DNA of 64,000 nt from Paracoccus sp. MA (GCF_020990385.1 NZ_CP087598.1:726001-790000); one strand, 5' to 3'. Positions 48,680-58,460 are shown, counted from the stretch's first letter. Notes: generated by a model from the sequence alone, not told the origin. Program-made: numbers and translations.

Positions 48680-49189
48680 ATGGAAAAAGCCGCCGAAACA
48701 CCCGCCGGCACGCCCGTCGGCATCATCATGGGCAGCCAGTCCGACTGGCCGACCATGCGCGAGGCCGCCGCCATCCTGGACGCGCTGGGGATCGCCTACG
48801 AGGCCCGGATCGTTTCCGCGCATCGCACGCCGGACCGGCTGTGGGACTATGGCAAGACGGCGGTGGCGCGAGGGCTCAAGGTAATCATCGCCGGGGCCGG
48901 CGGCGCCGCGCATCTGCCGGGCATGATGGCCAGCAAGACCCGGGTGCCGGTGATCGGCGTGCCGGTGCAGACCAAGGCGCTGTCGGGCGTCGATTCGCTT
49001 TATTCCATCCTGCAGATGCCCAAGGGCTATCCGGTCGCGACCATGGCCATCGGCGCGGCGGGTGCCGCCAATGCCGGGCTGATGGCGGCGGGAATCCTGG
49101 CGATTTCCGACCCCGCGCTGGCGGCGCGGCTGGAGGCCTGGCGCCAGGCGCTTAGCGATTCCATCCCCGAGGAGCCCAAGGATGAGTGA
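48680..49189 (+). CDS. purE: N5-carboxyaminoimidazole ribonucleotide mutase
   Basis: Rearranges N5-CAIR to CAIR in purine synthesis. 169 residues: [63 protein letters not shown], the full class I PurE set. ATG 48680 lies about 7 bases after AAAAGGGGG. Overlaps purK by eight bases, so the two steps are made together. Confidence 0.96.
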   Translation: MEKAAETPAGTPVGIIMGSQSDWPTMREAAAILDALGIAYEARIVSAHRTPDRLWDYGKTAVARGLKVIIAGAGGAAHLPGMMASKTRVPVIGVPVQTKALSGVDSLYSILQMPKGYPVATMAIGAAGAANAGLMAAGILAISDPALAARLEAWRQALSDSIPEEPKDE

Positions 49190-50225
49190 ACTGGAACCCG
49201 GCGCCACCATCGGCATCCTGGGCGGCGGGCAGCTGGGCCGCATGCTCTCGGTCGCGGCCAGCCGGCTGGGCTATCGCTGCCATGTCTACGAGCCGGGCGC
49301 CGCGCCGGCGGGCGACGTGGCGCATCGGCTGACCACCGCGCCCTATGAGGACGAGGCGGCGCTGCGCGCCTTCGCCGAATCGGTCGATGTCATCACCTAT
49401 GAATTCGAGAACGTGCCGACGGCGGCGCTGGACCTGCTGGAATCGATCCGTCCGATCCGGCCGAACCGCCGCGCCCTGGCAATCTCGCAGGACCGGCTGA
49501 GCGAAAAGGACTTCCTGACCGGCATCGGCTTGCGCACCGCGCCCTATCGCAATGTCGAGACCGAATCCGACCTGCCCGCGGCGCTGGGGGAACTGGGCGC
49601 GCCCGCGATCCTCAAGACCCGGAGGCTGGGCTATGACGGCAAGGGGCAGATCCGCTTTTCCGATACCGGGCAGCGCGACTGGACCGGCGCGCCCTCGGTG
49701 CTGGAGGGGTTCGTGGAGTTCTCGGCCGAGATCAGCGTCATCGTCGCGCGCGGCGCGGACGGGCAGGTCGCGGCCTATGATCCGGGCCTGAACGTGCATC
49801 GCGAGGGCATCCTGCGCACCACCACCGTGCCTTGCGGGTTGCCGGCCGGCCTGCTGACCGATGCGGTGCTGATCGCGGCGCGCATCGTCAATGCGCTGGA
49901 CTATATCGGCGTCATGGGGGTCGAGCTGTTCGTGACCGCGCAGGGGCTGGTGGTGAACGAGATCGCGCCGCGGGTGCACAATTCCGGCCACTGGACGCAG
50001 GCCGGCTGCGCCGTGGACCAGTTCGAACAGCATATCCGCGCCGTGGCCGGCCTGCCTTTGGGCGACGGCCAGCGTTACGCGGATGTCGAGATGGAGAACC
50101 TGATCGGCGATGACGTGCTGCGCCTGCCCGAGCTGCTGAAGCAGCCGCGCTGCCAGGTCCATCTTTACGGGAAGGGCGAGGCGCGCCCGGGCCGCAAGAT
50201 GGGCCATGTCAACCGGCTGCGGTAA
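49182..50225 (+). CDS. purK: N5-carboxyaminoimidazole ribonucleotide synthase
   Basis: ATP-grasp enzyme making N5-CAIR, substrate of PurE. 347 residues: [46 protein letters not shown], the metal site [27 protein letters not shown]. The last 17 bases overlap the convergent cobC gene. Confidence 0.96.
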   Translation: MSELEPGATIGILGGGQLGRMLSVAASRLGYRCHVYEPGAAPAGDVAHRLTTAPYEDEAALRAFAESVDVITYEFENVPTAALDLLESIRPIRPNRRALAISQDRLSEKDFLTGIGLRTAPYRNVETESDLPAALGELGAPAILKTRRLGYDGKGQIRFSDTGQRDWTGAPSVLEGFVEFSAEISVIVARGADGQVAAYDPGLNVHREGILRTTTVPCGLPAGLLTDAVLIAARIVNALDYIGVMGVELFVTAQGLVVNEIAPRVHNSGHWTQAGCAVDQFEQHIRAVAGLPLGDGQRYADVEMENLIGDDVLRLPELLKQPRCQVHLYGKGEARPGRKMGHVNRLR

Positions 50226-51171
50226 AGGCGCCTGCCACGCGGTCGAATTCCTCGCGATTGCCGGGGATGCCCAGGCGGATCCAGCGCGGATGCCAGGGAA
50301 AGACGCGGCTCCAGATGCCGGCGCGGGCCAGCAGGTCGCGCGCGCCGGGCGCGTCGGGCGTGTCGTAGAGCCGGAACAGATGCGTGCCTCCGACCAGAGG
50401 CCAATGCGGGGTGATGATCTGGTCGAGATGCAGCGCCGCCTCGGACAGCCAGACCACGGTGTCGTCGATCCAGCCCGCATCGGCCAGCGCCTGCGCGCCG
50501 ATCTCCAGCGCCGGGCCGCTGACCGACCAGGGGCCGGCGCGCTCGGCCAGCCGCGCCAGCAGATCGGGGGCGGCGATGGCGAAGCCCAGCCGCAGCCCGG
50601 CCAGGCCCCAGAACTTGCCAAAGCTGCGCAGCGCCGTCACGTTATCGGGCCGCGCTGTCGCCACCGACAGGTCGGGGCGCGGATCGGCGAAGCTTTCGTC
50701 GACGACCAGATGCCCGACCGTGGCGGCGACGGCGGCGATCTGCGCGGGCGTGAATTCGCGCCCGTCGGGGTTGTTCGGGTTCACGATCACCGCCAGATCG
50801 GCGCCGTCCAGCGCCGCCGGGTCACTCGGCTCGGCCACCGCCCAGCCGGCGGCGCGCAGGCTGGCGGCGTGTTCGTTATAGGTCGGAGACAGCACCGCCG
50901 CGCGCCGGCCCGCCAGCACATGCGGCAGCAGCTGGATCGCCGCCGAGGCGCCGGCCAGCGGCAGCACCTGGTCCGGCGGACAGCCGAATCGGGCGGCGGC
51001 CGCGGCGCAGAGCCGGGCGGTATCGGTGCGGGTCGGCAGGGCGGTCAGGGCATGGGGCGAAAGCGGCCCGGCAGGCCAGGGCCGGCGGTTGATTCCCGTG
51101 GACAGGTCGATCCAGTCCGCCCGCCCGAAGCGGCTGGCCGCCTTGTCGATATCGCCGCCGTGGTCGCGCAT
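50209..51171 (-). CDS. cobC: L-threonine-O-3-phosphate decarboxylase (CobC/CobD), cobalamin synthesis
   Basis: PLP enzyme of fold type I supplying the aminopropanol arm of cobalamin. 320 residues: DHGGDIDKAASRFG, IDLSTGINRRPWP, NPNNPDGREF, VDESFADP and the PLP-lysine region SFGKFWGLAGLRLGFAIA. ATG 51171 gives the conserved N-terminus MRDHGG. It stands apart from the cobST genes 10 kb on. A histidinol-phosphate aminotransferase is the main alternative; the STGINP-like motif speaks for CobC. Confidence 0.87.
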   Translation of the reverse strand: MRDHGGDIDKAASRFGRADWIDLSTGINRRPWPAGPLSPHALTALPTRTDTARLCAAAAARFGCPPDQVLPLAGASAAIQLLPHVLAGRRAAVLSPTYNEHAASLRAAGWAVAEPSDPAALDGADLAVIVNPNNPDGREFTPAQIAAVAATVGHLVVDESFADPRPDLSVATARPDNVTALRSFGKFWGLAGLRLGFAIAAPDLLARLAERAGPWSVSGPALEIGAQALADAGWIDDTVVWLSEAALHLDQIITPHWPLVGGTHLFRLYDTPDAPGARDLLARAGIWSRVFPWHPRWIRLGIPGNREEFDRVAGAFTAAG

Positions 51172-51408
51172 CTCTGCTCCTCCCTCGGGCGTCCTTGAAC
51201 CTGCAGGAAAGCCCGGGGTCAAGCGGCGGAGGCTGGCTGTCGCGCGCCGGTAACGGAATTTTCGCTTTACACCCTCGTGGAACCGGCACACGATATGTTG
51301 TAGGCACATTCCGGAAACTACGCCGGGTGTAGTCGGGGCCACCAAGAGTTGGGGCCGAGGGTTGAGGTTCGACCTTGCTCCGCTCGCAGACAGGCAGGGG
51401 GACAGGAC

Positions 51409-51909
51409 ATGGCACAGCTGGACTTCATCCATAGCGATGACATCCATCCCATCGACATCGTGGAAACCGTCGCGGCGCATCACGAATGGGACTTCGACCG
51501 TCTGGCCGAGGACCAGATCGCCATGGCGGTCGAGGGGCAATGGCGCAGCTATTCGATCACGCTGGCCTGGTCGCCGCGCGAGGAAGTGCTGCGGCTGATC
51601 TGCACCTTCGACATGGACCCTCCGGCCGAGAAGCTGCCGGCGCTTTACGAGGTGCTGAACCTGGCCAACGATCAGGTCTGGGACGGCGGCTTCACCTTCT
51701 GGTCGCCGCAGAAGCTGATGGTCTGGCGCTACGGGCTGGTGCTGTCGGGCGAGGCCATCGCCAGCCCCGAGCAGATCGACCAGATGATCGGCAATGCCAT
51801 CCTGGCTTGCGAGCGGTTCTATCCCTGCTTCCAGCTGGCCTGCTGGGGCGACGCGACGCCCGATGCCGCCATGGACATCGCCCTGTCCGAGGCCTACGGT
51901 CGCGCCTGA
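51409..51909 (+). CDS. YbjN domain-containing protein
   Basis: 166 residues; HHEWDFDRLAEDQIAMAVEG, RLICTFDMDPPAEKLPALYE and LVLSGEAIASPEQIDQMI are typical of the YbjN/type III secretion chaperone-like fold in alphaproteobacteria. Cytoplasmic, no signal. ATG 51409 follows AGGGGGACAGGAC. It precedes proC by 39 bases. Function unknown; YbjN of E. coli affects stress phenotypes. Confidence 0.82.
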   Translation: MAQLDFIHSDDIHPIDIVETVAAHHEWDFDRLAEDQIAMAVEGQWRSYSITLAWSPREEVLRLICTFDMDPPAEKLPALYEVLNLANDQVWDGGFTFWSPQKLMVWRYGLVLSGEAIASPEQIDQMIGNAILACERFYPCFQLACWGDATPDAAMDIALSEAYGRA

Positions 51910-51948
51910 ATTTCCCGCGCTCCGGCGGGGCAAGGCAAGGGCAGGACT

Positions 51949-52752
51949 ATGGATTTTTCCAAGGTGAACGCGCGCGGGCTGGTGCTGGTCGGCTGCGGCC
52001 GCATGGGCGGGGCATTGCTGGACGGCTGGCTGAAGAACGGGCTGGCGGCCAGCGCGGCGCATGTGATCGACCCGCATCCCCGGGCGGAACTGTCGGATCT
52101 GGGTATTTCGGTCAACGGCGAATTGCCGGACGATCCGGCGGTGCTGGTGATCGCCGTCAAGCCGCAGATGATGGCGGATGTGCTGCCGCGGCTGTCGGTC
52201 GGGGCGGGGACGCTGGTGGTCTCGGTCGCGGCGGGGGTGACGCTGGGCGCCTATGAGGCGGCCTTTCCGGCCGCACCCATCGTCCGCAGCATGCCCAACA
52301 CCCCGGCGGCCATCGGCCAGGGCATCACCGCCATCATCGGCAATGCCAGGGCCGGCGAGGCCGAGCTTGCGCTGGCCGAGGCGCTGATGTTCGCCGTCGG
52401 CCGCGTCGTGCGGTTGGAGAGCGAGGGCCAGATGGATGCGGTGACGGCGCTGTCCGGCTCGGGTCCCGCCTATGTCTTTCACATGATCGAGGCCATGGCG
52501 GCGGCAGGCGAGGCAGAGGGTCTGCCCGCCGGGCTGGCGCTGGAACTGGCGCGGGCCACCGTGGCCGGGGCCGGCGCGCTGGCCGTGCATGAGGACGAGG
52601 ACCCAGCGAAGCTGCGCGAGGCGGTGACCTCGCCCGGCGGCACCACGGCGGCGGGGTTGAAGGAACTGATGGATCCCGGGACCGGACTGCCGCCGCTGAT
52701 GCGCCGCACCATAGCGGCCGCCGCCGCGCGGGGGCGGGAGCTGGGGAAATGA
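51949..52752 (+). CDS. proC: Pyrroline-5-carboxylate reductase
   Basis: Last step of proline synthesis, NAD(P)H-dependent. 267 residues: LVGCGRMGGALLDGWL, VIAVKPQMMADVLP, RSMPNTPAAIGQGITAI, the substrate loop VTALSGSGPAYVFHMIEAM and VTSPGGTTAAGLKEL. First of four coupled genes (overlap ATGA with the csaA-like gene). Confidence 0.96.
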   Translation: MDFSKVNARGLVLVGCGRMGGALLDGWLKNGLAASAAHVIDPHPRAELSDLGISVNGELPDDPAVLVIAVKPQMMADVLPRLSVGAGTLVVSVAAGVTLGAYEAAFPAAPIVRSMPNTPAAIGQGITAIIGNARAGEAELALAEALMFAVGRVVRLESEGQMDAVTALSGSGPAYVFHMIEAMAAAGEAEGLPAGLALELARATVAGAGALAVHEDEDPAKLREAVTSPGGTTAAGLKELMDPGTGLPPLMRRTIAAAAARGRELGK

Positions 52753-53090
52753 GCGAGCCGATCGCCTGGGCGGATTTCGAAAAGGTCGAGATCCGCGTCG
52801 GCCGCATCACCCGGGCCGAGCCTTTCCCCGAGGCGCGGCGGCCGGCCTTCAAGCTGTGGCTGGATTTCGGGCCGGAGATCGGCGAGCGCAAAAGCTCGGC
52901 CCAGATCACCCGGCATTACGCGCCGGACGGGCTGATCGGCCGGCAGGTGCTGGCGGTGGTGAATTTCCCGCCGCGCCAGATCGGCCCCTTCATGTCCGAG
53001 GTCCTGGTGCTGGGCCTGCCGGACGAGGAAGGCGAGGTCGTGCTGATCGGCCCGGACCAGCCGGTGCCCCTTGGCGGAAGGATGTATTGA
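52749..53090 (+). CDS. csaA: CsaA-like tRNA-binding domain protein
   Basis: 113 residues made of one OB-fold tRNA-binding domain: FEKVEIRVGRITRAEPFPEARRPAF-type start, SSAQITRHYAPDGLIGRQVLAV, GPFMSEVLVLGLPD. This is the stand-alone form similar to CsaA, reported to act as a tRNA-binding or chaperone-like protein. Start overlaps proC (ATGA), stop overlaps the next gene (TGATG). Confidence 0.88.
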   Translation: MSEPIAWADFEKVEIRVGRITRAEPFPEARRPAFKLWLDFGPEIGERKSSAQITRHYAPDGLIGRQVLAVVNFPPRQIGPFMSEVLVLGLPDEEGEVVLIGPDQPVPLGGRMY

Positions 53091-54040
53091 TGAAGCTTCT
53101 GGTGACGCGCCGCATGACTCAGGCGGCGGAACATGCGCTCTCGGCCCGGTTCGAGACCGAGATCCTGGACCGCAAGGACGGGCTCAGCGTCGACGAGGCG
53201 GCGCGGGCGCTGGCCGATTACGACGCGATCATGCCGACGCTGGGCGACCGCTTCGCCGCCGAGGCCTTCCAGGGCCGGCCGCGCTGCCGCCTGCTGGCCA
53301 ATTTCGGCGCCGGCTACAACCATATCGACGTCGCAGCGGCCGCGGCGGCCGGCATCGCCGTGACCAACACCCCGGATGCCGTGACCGAGGCCACCGCCGA
53401 CATCGCGCTGACCCTGATCCTGATGACCGCGCGCCGCGCCGGCGAGGGCGAGCGGCTGCTGCGCCGCGGCGACTGGACCGGCTGGGCGCCGACGCAGCTG
53501 CTGGGCCGGCATGTCACCGGCTGCACGGTCGGCATCATCGGCATGGGCCGCATCGGCAAGGCCATCGCCCGGCGCTGCCATTACGGCTTCGGCATGGATG
53601 TGATCTTTCACAACCGCTCGATGGTGTCGTCGCTGGACTTCCCGGCCCGGCAGGTGGCGGATCTGGACGAGCTGCTGGCGCAGTCGGATTTCGCCGTCGT
53701 CGCCGTGCCCGGCGGCGCCGAGACCCGCCACATGATCGGCGCCCGCGCGCTGGAGCGGCTGGGGCCGCGCTCCTACCTGATCAACATCGCCCGCGGCGAC
53801 GTGGTCGAAGAGGCGGCGCTGGTCGAGGCGCTGGCGCAGGGCCGGATCGCCGGGGCGGGGCTGGATGTCTACGAGTTCGAGCCCCGTGTCGCGCCCGCGC
53901 TCTGCGCCATGGAGAACGTCACCCTGCTGCCGCATCTGGGCACCGCCGCCGAGGAGGTGCGCACCGCCATGGCCATGCGGGCGATGAACAATCTGGTCGC
54001 CTTTGCCGAGGGGCACGCCCTGCCGGACCGGGTGAACTGA
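53090..54040 (+). CDS. D-2-hydroxyacid dehydrogenase (glyoxylate/hydroxypyruvate reductase type)
   Basis: 316 residues. NAD(P) loop VGIIGMGRIGKAIARR, ANFGAGYNHIDVAAA and the catalytic set Arg in LINIARGDVVEEAALVEAL, Glu in YEFEP, His in LLPHLGTA. The pairing with a glycerate kinase directly downstream (TGATG) points to glyoxylate or hydroxypyruvate reduction to glycolate or D-glycerate. The dinucleotide preference cannot be read with certainty: the residue after the loop region is HNR, often seen in NADPH-using members. Confidence 0.85.
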   Translation: MKLLVTRRMTQAAEHALSARFETEILDRKDGLSVDEAARALADYDAIMPTLGDRFAAEAFQGRPRCRLLANFGAGYNHIDVAAAAAAGIAVTNTPDAVTEATADIALTLILMTARRAGEGERLLRRGDWTGWAPTQLLGRHVTGCTVGIIGMGRIGKAIARRCHYGFGMDVIFHNRSMVSSLDFPARQVADLDELLAQSDFAVVAVPGGAETRHMIGARALERLGPRSYLINIARGDVVEEAALVEALAQGRIAGAGLDVYEFEPRVAPALCAMENVTLLPHLGTAAEEVRTAMAMRAMNNLVAFAEGHALPDRVN

Positions 54041-55266
54041 TGGCGCCGCGCGACCGCGCCATGGCGCTGATCCGCGCCGGCATCGCCGCCGCCGATCCCG
54101 CCGCGGCGGTGGCGCGCGGCATGGCCGAGGTGCTGGCCGATCCGCCGGAACCTGGCGGGCGCTGGCAGGTGATCGCCGTCGGCAAGGCCGCCCGCGCCAT
54201 GGCCCGGGCGGCGCTGCAGGCGCTGCCGGGGGCCGAGGCGCTGGTGGTGACCAATGCCGGCAACGACGCGGCCCTGCCCGGCGCGCGGGTCATGCGCGCC
54301 GGCCATCCGCAGCCCGATGCCGATGGCGCGGCGGCGGCCGAGGCGGTGATCGCCATGCTATCGGCCGCCGGGCCGCAGGACCGGGTGCTGGCGCTGATCT
54401 CGGGCGGCGGCTCGGCCATGCTGCCGGCGCCGGCCGAGGGCATGACGCTGGCCGACAAGCAGGCGGTGAACCGGCTGCTTCTGGCCTCGGGCGCGGATAT
54501 CGCGCAGGTGAACCTGATCCGGCAGGGCCTGTCGCGGCTCAAGGGCGGCGGCTGGCTGCGGCTGTCGCGGGCGCCGGTGACGGCGCTGATCCTGTCCGAT
54601 GTGCCGGGGGACGACCTGCGGGTGATCGCTTCGGGGCCGACGGTCGCACCGGTGGGCAGCCGGGCGCAGGCGGCCGATCTGGCGCGCGCGCTGGGCATCT
54701 GGGAGCGGATGCCCGAGGCGGCACGGGCGGCGCTCATGCGTCCCGAGGATCGCCGCGCCTTGCCCCCGGCCAGGAACATCCTTATCGGCTCGAACGCGCT
54801 GTCGGTGGCGGCCATGGTCGAGGCGGGGGCCGATCCCGCGCCGCTGCCGCTTCAGGGCGACGTGCAGGATTGCGCGAAGGCGATCTGGGCGCTGGCGCCA
54901 GGGCTGCATCCCGGCCAGGCGCTGGCTTTCGGGGGCGAGACCACGGTGAAGCTGGCCGGCGACGGCATGGGCGGGCGCAACCAGGAACTGGCCCTGCGCC
55001 TGGCGCTGCTGGCCGAGACGCAGCCGGCGGGTTTCGACTGGGCCTTCGCCGCGGTCGGCAGCGACGGGCGCGACGGACCGGGCGAGGCGGCGGGCGGGCT
55101 GGTCGGTCCCGCCACGCCGCAGGCGATCCGGGCGGGCGGCATCGACCCCGTCGCGGCGCTGGCCCGCAACGATTCCACCCCGGCGCTGGCCGCCGGCGAC
55201 GCGCTGGTGGTGACCGACGCCACCGGCACCAATGTCGCCGACCTGGCAGTGCTGGTGCGCGCCTGA
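54040..55266 (+). CDS. Glycerate 2-kinase (MOFRL family)
   Basis: 408 residues. GckA/TtuD type: AVGKAARAMARAALQ, ISGGGSAMLPAPAEGMTLADK, LIRQGLSRLKGGG, LSDVPGDDLRVIASGPT and the MOFRL C-terminal domain (GETTVKLAGDGMGGRNQEL, AVGSDGRDGPGEAAGG). Turns D-glycerate into 2-phosphoglycerate, bringing the preceding enzyme's product into glycolysis or gluconeogenesis. ATG 54040 shares a base with the preceding stop. Confidence 0.9.
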   Translation: MAPRDRAMALIRAGIAAADPAAAVARGMAEVLADPPEPGGRWQVIAVGKAARAMARAALQALPGAEALVVTNAGNDAALPGARVMRAGHPQPDADGAAAAEAVIAMLSAAGPQDRVLALISGGGSAMLPAPAEGMTLADKQAVNRLLLASGADIAQVNLIRQGLSRLKGGGWLRLSRAPVTALILSDVPGDDLRVIASGPTVAPVGSRAQAADLARALGIWERMPEAARAALMRPEDRRALPPARNILIGSNALSVAAMVEAGADPAPLPLQGDVQDCAKAIWALAPGLHPGQALAFGGETTVKLAGDGMGGRNQELALRLALLAETQPAGFDWAFAAVGSDGRDGPGEAAGGLVGPATPQAIRAGGIDPVAALARNDSTPALAAGDALVVTDATGTNVADLAVLVRA

Positions 55267-55378
55267 AGGGGCGGCGCGGTCGGGCCCGTGCGCAAGGCCG
55301 CCCTGCACCCGCCCGCCTTGCCCGCCCCCCGGGCAGCGCCTAAGACCGGAAGGCACAAGCCGCAGGAAGGGGAAGCCC

Positions 55379-56425
55379 ATGAGATCGACCCTCAGCTACA
55401 TGACCTGGCCCTTCATCGTCACCGGCGCCGGGCTGGCGCTGGCCGCCTTCCTCGGCTGGGAATATCACGGCACCGGCTCGGGCGCGCTGGCCTTCTTCCT
55501 GATCGCCGGCATCCTGGCGGTGCTGGAGATCTCGCTTTCCTTCGACAACGCCATCGTCAACGCCAACAAGCTCAAGCAGATGACGCCGAAATGGCAGCGC
55601 CGCTTCCTGACCTGGGGCATCCTCATCGCGGTCTTCGGCATGCGGGTGATCTTCCCGCTGCTGGTGGTGGTGATCGCCGCGCGGCTCGCGCCATGGGAGG
55701 CGGTGCGCCTCGCCGCCACCCAGCCGCAGGAATATTCCCGCATCATCCACGAGGCGCATCTGCCCATCGCGGCCTTCGGCGGCGCCTTCCTGATGCTGGT
55801 GGCGCTGAACTATTTCTTCGACGAGGCCAAGGACGTGGACTGGATCAAGGGCGTCGAGGCGGCGCTGCGCAAGCTGGGCGAGATCCGCGGCATGGAGGTC
55901 GGCTTCGTGCTGATCTGCATGCTGGTGATCGTCGGCCAGCTGCCGGCGGAAAAGGAACACGCCTTCATCATCGCCGCGATCTGGGGGGTGATCACCTACC
56001 TGCTGGTGGACATGCTGGGCCATGTGCTCGACCGCTGGGGCGGCGCGCCGCAGCCCGCAGACATGGCGCGCGGCGGCTTCGGCGCCTTCCTTTATCTGGA
56101 AGTGCTGGACGCCTCCTTCAGCTTCGACGGCGTGATCGGCGCCTTCGCGCTGACGCAGAACCTGTTCCTGATCGCCATCGGCCTGGGCATCGGCGCGATG
56201 TATGTGCGCTCGATGACGGTGATGCTGGTCGAGCGCGGCACGCTTGCCGCCTTCCGCTATCTCGAGCATGGCGCCTTCTGGTCGATCTTCGTGCTGTCGG
56301 TGCTGATGTTCGTGCAGACCCTGCGCCCGATTCCGGAAGTCGTCACCGGCCTGCTGGGTGCCTGCTTCATCGCCATGGCCTTCTTCAGCTCGCTGGCCTG
56401 GCGCCGCCGCCACCCGCATGGCTAG
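55379..56425 (+). CDS. DUF475 (TerC-superfamily) integral membrane protein
   Basis: 348 residues with about nine predicted helices. The pattern EISLSFDNAIVNANKL and, in the second half, LEVLDASFSFDGVIGAFALT, two acidic SFD motifs in membrane segments, is the TerC/DUF475 signature, thought to bind or move metal ions. ATG 55379 follows GGAAGGGGAAG. A GC hairpin begins at its stop codon. Substrate not known. Confidence 0.88.
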   Translation: MRSTLSYMTWPFIVTGAGLALAAFLGWEYHGTGSGALAFFLIAGILAVLEISLSFDNAIVNANKLKQMTPKWQRRFLTWGILIAVFGMRVIFPLLVVVIAARLAPWEAVRLAATQPQEYSRIIHEAHLPIAAFGGAFLMLVALNYFFDEAKDVDWIKGVEAALRKLGEIRGMEVGFVLICMLVIVGQLPAEKEHAFIIAAIWGVITYLLVDMLGHVLDRWGGAPQPADMARGGFGAFLYLEVLDASFSFDGVIGAFALTQNLFLIAIGLGIGAMYVRSMTVMLVERGTLAAFRYLEHGAFWSIFVLSVLMFVQTLRPIPEVVTGLLGACFIAMAFFSSLAWRRRHPHG

Positions 56426-56476
56426 CCCGGCCCGCGGACGGCCGGGCGCGGCGCTTCTTGTCTTCTCTGTTTCCTA
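56425..56476 (+). terminator. Rho-independent-like terminator of the DUF475 gene
   Basis: GCCCGGCC (56425-56432) pairs with GGCCGGGC (56440-56447) around 7 bases, starting on the last base of the stop codon. The T-rich sequence CTTCTTGTCTTCTCTGTTTCC follows from 56454, the same arrangement as after aroA. It runs into the left arm of the large inverted repeat. Confidence 0.6.
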
Positions 56477-56535
56477 AATACCCCTGCGGCCGTGCCCGGA
56501 GGCGGCGTCGCGGGGGTATTTAGGAAACAGAGAAG
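56462..56535. repeat. Perfect 23-bp inverted repeat between convergent genes
   Basis: The left arm 56462-56484 (beginning CTTCTCTGTTTCC and ending TAAATACCCC) is the exact reverse complement of 56513-56535; 28 bases, GC-rich, lie between. The left half is also nearly identical to 27142-27176 after aroA. It sits between DUF475 and pepP, facing both ends, so a bidirectional terminator or REP-like element is likely. Confidence 0.75.
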
Positions 56536-56615
56536 CCGTGCCGCGGTGCCTCATCGGGCCGCGCGGCGGCGGCTGCACTGTCGCATGGGTATTGGGAAAG
56601 CGGAAAGGGTAGCAG

Positions 56616-58433
56616 TCAGGCGCTGCCGCCCAGCGGTCGCGTCGCCAGAAAGAGCCAGTCGCGCACCTCACCCTCGACCAGCGGCGATATCTTTTCCCAG
56701 ACGCGGGCGTGATAGGCGTCGAGCCAGGCGATCTCGGCCGGGGCGAGCAGTCCCGGCTCGATCAGCCGCCGGTCGATCGGGGCGAGGGTCAGGGTCTCGA
56801 AGCCCAGCATCTCGCGGCCATCCGGGCTTTCGCGCTTCTCGACCACGATCAGGTTCTCGATGCGGATGCCGAAGGCGCCCTCGCGGTAATAGCCGGGCTC
56901 GTTCGACAGGATCATGCCGGGCTGCAGGGGGATGTCCGAGATGCGCGAGATCCTGACCGGCCCCTCGTGCACCGACAGCCCGGCGCCGACACCGTGCCCG
57001 GTGCCGTGGTCGTAATCCATGCCCTCGGACCAGAGCGGCGCGCGGGCCAGGGCGTCGATATGGCAGCCGGCGACGCCCTTCGGGAACTGCACCAGCGACA
57101 CCGCGATCATGCCTTGCAGCACCCGCGTATAGGGCCGGCGCACCGCCGGATCGACCGGGCCCATCGGCAGGGTGCGGGTGATGTCGGTGGTGCCGTCCTT
57201 GTATTGCCCGCCGGAATCGACCAGCAGCACATGGTTGGGCAGGATGCGCAGGTTGCTTTGCCGGTCGACATGGTAATGCGGGATCGCGGCATGCGGGCCG
57301 GTGGCCGCGATGGTGTCGAAGCTGATGTCGAGGATGCCGCGCGCGACGCGCAATTCCTCGAGCCTTTGCGCCACGTCGATCTCGGTCAGCGGCTCGGCGT
57401 CCAGATGCGGCGCGCGGCTGTCGAGCCAGCACAAGAGTTCCGTCACCGCCGCGCCGTCCTGCAGATGCGCGGCGCGCATGCCGGCGATCTCGGCCGGGTT
57501 CTTGCAGGCTTTCGGCAGGATCACCGGGTCGGGGGCCTCGGCGATGGGGGTGTTCATGCTTTCGATCAGCGCGAAGACCCGGTCGGGCGCGCTGGCGGGA
57601 TCGACCCGCACCGGGCCGGCAAGGTTGGTCAGCGCCGGGGTCAGCGCGTCCAGCGGCAGCACCGAGACCGCGTTGCCAAGCGCCGCCCGCACCTCGGCGC
57701 CGAACTTGGCCGGGTTGGTGAAAACGGCGACATGGCCGTTCTCCTCGATGATGGCGAAGCATTGCACCACCGGGTTCTTCGGCACGTCGGCGCCGCGGAT
57801 GTTCAGAAGCCACGAGATCGAATCGGGCAGCGTCAGCACCGCCGCCTGCTGCCCGGCCTCGCGTAGCGCCTGGGCGATGCGGGTGCCCTTCTCGGCCGCG
57901 GTCTCGCCGGCGATCGCATCGGGCCAGAGCCGCACCGCGCCCACCGGCGCCTCGGGCTGGTCGGGCCAGATCGCATCGACCGGGTTCGTGTCGAGCGCGA
58001 TCAGCGCGATGCCCGAACCGGCCAGGCCCTTTTCCATCTCGCGGATCTCGCGCCGCGTGTGCAGCCAGGGGTCGTAGCCGATGCGCCCGCCCTCGGGCAG
58101 GGCCTCGCGCAGCCAGTCGGCGGGCCTGGTTTCCGGCCAGGGCACCGGCGTGAAATGCGCCGGGTCCACCTCGGCCTTGACCTGCACGCGATAGCGGCCG
58201 TCGATGAACACCCCGGTGCGGTCGGGGGTGACGATGCAGAAACCGGCGCTGCCGGTGAAGCCGGTCAGCCAGGCCAGCCGTGCGTCGCGGGAGGCGACAT
58301 ATTCGCCCTGATGCGCGTCGGCGCGCGGCACCAGAAAGCCGTCGAGCTCGCGCGCCGCCAGTTCGCGGCGCAGCGCGGCCAGCCGGGGCGGATGCGCGGC
58401 GGGGTCGGAATGGCTGTCGTAATTCTGGAACAT
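56616..58433 (-). CDS. pepP: Xaa-Pro aminopeptidase (aminopeptidase P family)
   Basis: Removes an N-terminal residue ahead of proline; cytoplasmic dimetal enzyme. 605 residues, the long three-domain form: two N-terminal creatinase-like domains (about 1-310; LDGFLVPRADAHQGEYVA, GYDPWLHTRREIREMEKG) and the pita-bread catalytic domain with metal ligands in LLVDSGGQYKDGTTDITRT, HGTGHGVGAGLSVHEGP, LSNEPGYYREGAFGIRIEN. Convergent with DUF475. Tagged pepP by family; eukaryote-like APP1 architecture. Confidence 0.92.
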   Translation of the reverse strand: MFQNYDSHSDPAAHPPRLAALRRELAARELDGFLVPRADAHQGEYVASRDARLAWLTGFTGSAGFCIVTPDRTGVFIDGRYRVQVKAEVDPAHFTPVPWPETRPADWLREALPEGGRIGYDPWLHTRREIREMEKGLAGSGIALIALDTNPVDAIWPDQPEAPVGAVRLWPDAIAGETAAEKGTRIAQALREAGQQAAVLTLPDSISWLLNIRGADVPKNPVVQCFAIIEENGHVAVFTNPAKFGAEVRAALGNAVSVLPLDALTPALTNLAGPVRVDPASAPDRVFALIESMNTPIAEAPDPVILPKACKNPAEIAGMRAAHLQDGAAVTELLCWLDSRAPHLDAEPLTEIDVAQRLEELRVARGILDISFDTIAATGPHAAIPHYHVDRQSNLRILPNHVLLVDSGGQYKDGTTDITRTLPMGPVDPAVRRPYTRVLQGMIAVSLVQFPKGVAGCHIDALARAPLWSEGMDYDHGTGHGVGAGLSVHEGPVRISRISDIPLQPGMILSNEPGYYREGAFGIRIENLIVVEKRESPDGREMLGFETLTLAPIDRRLIEPGLLAPAEIAWLDAYHARVWEKISPLVEGEVRDWLFLATRPLGGSA

Positions 58434-58460
58434 GCTCGCCTCCGGGTCTTGTTCTGGTTC

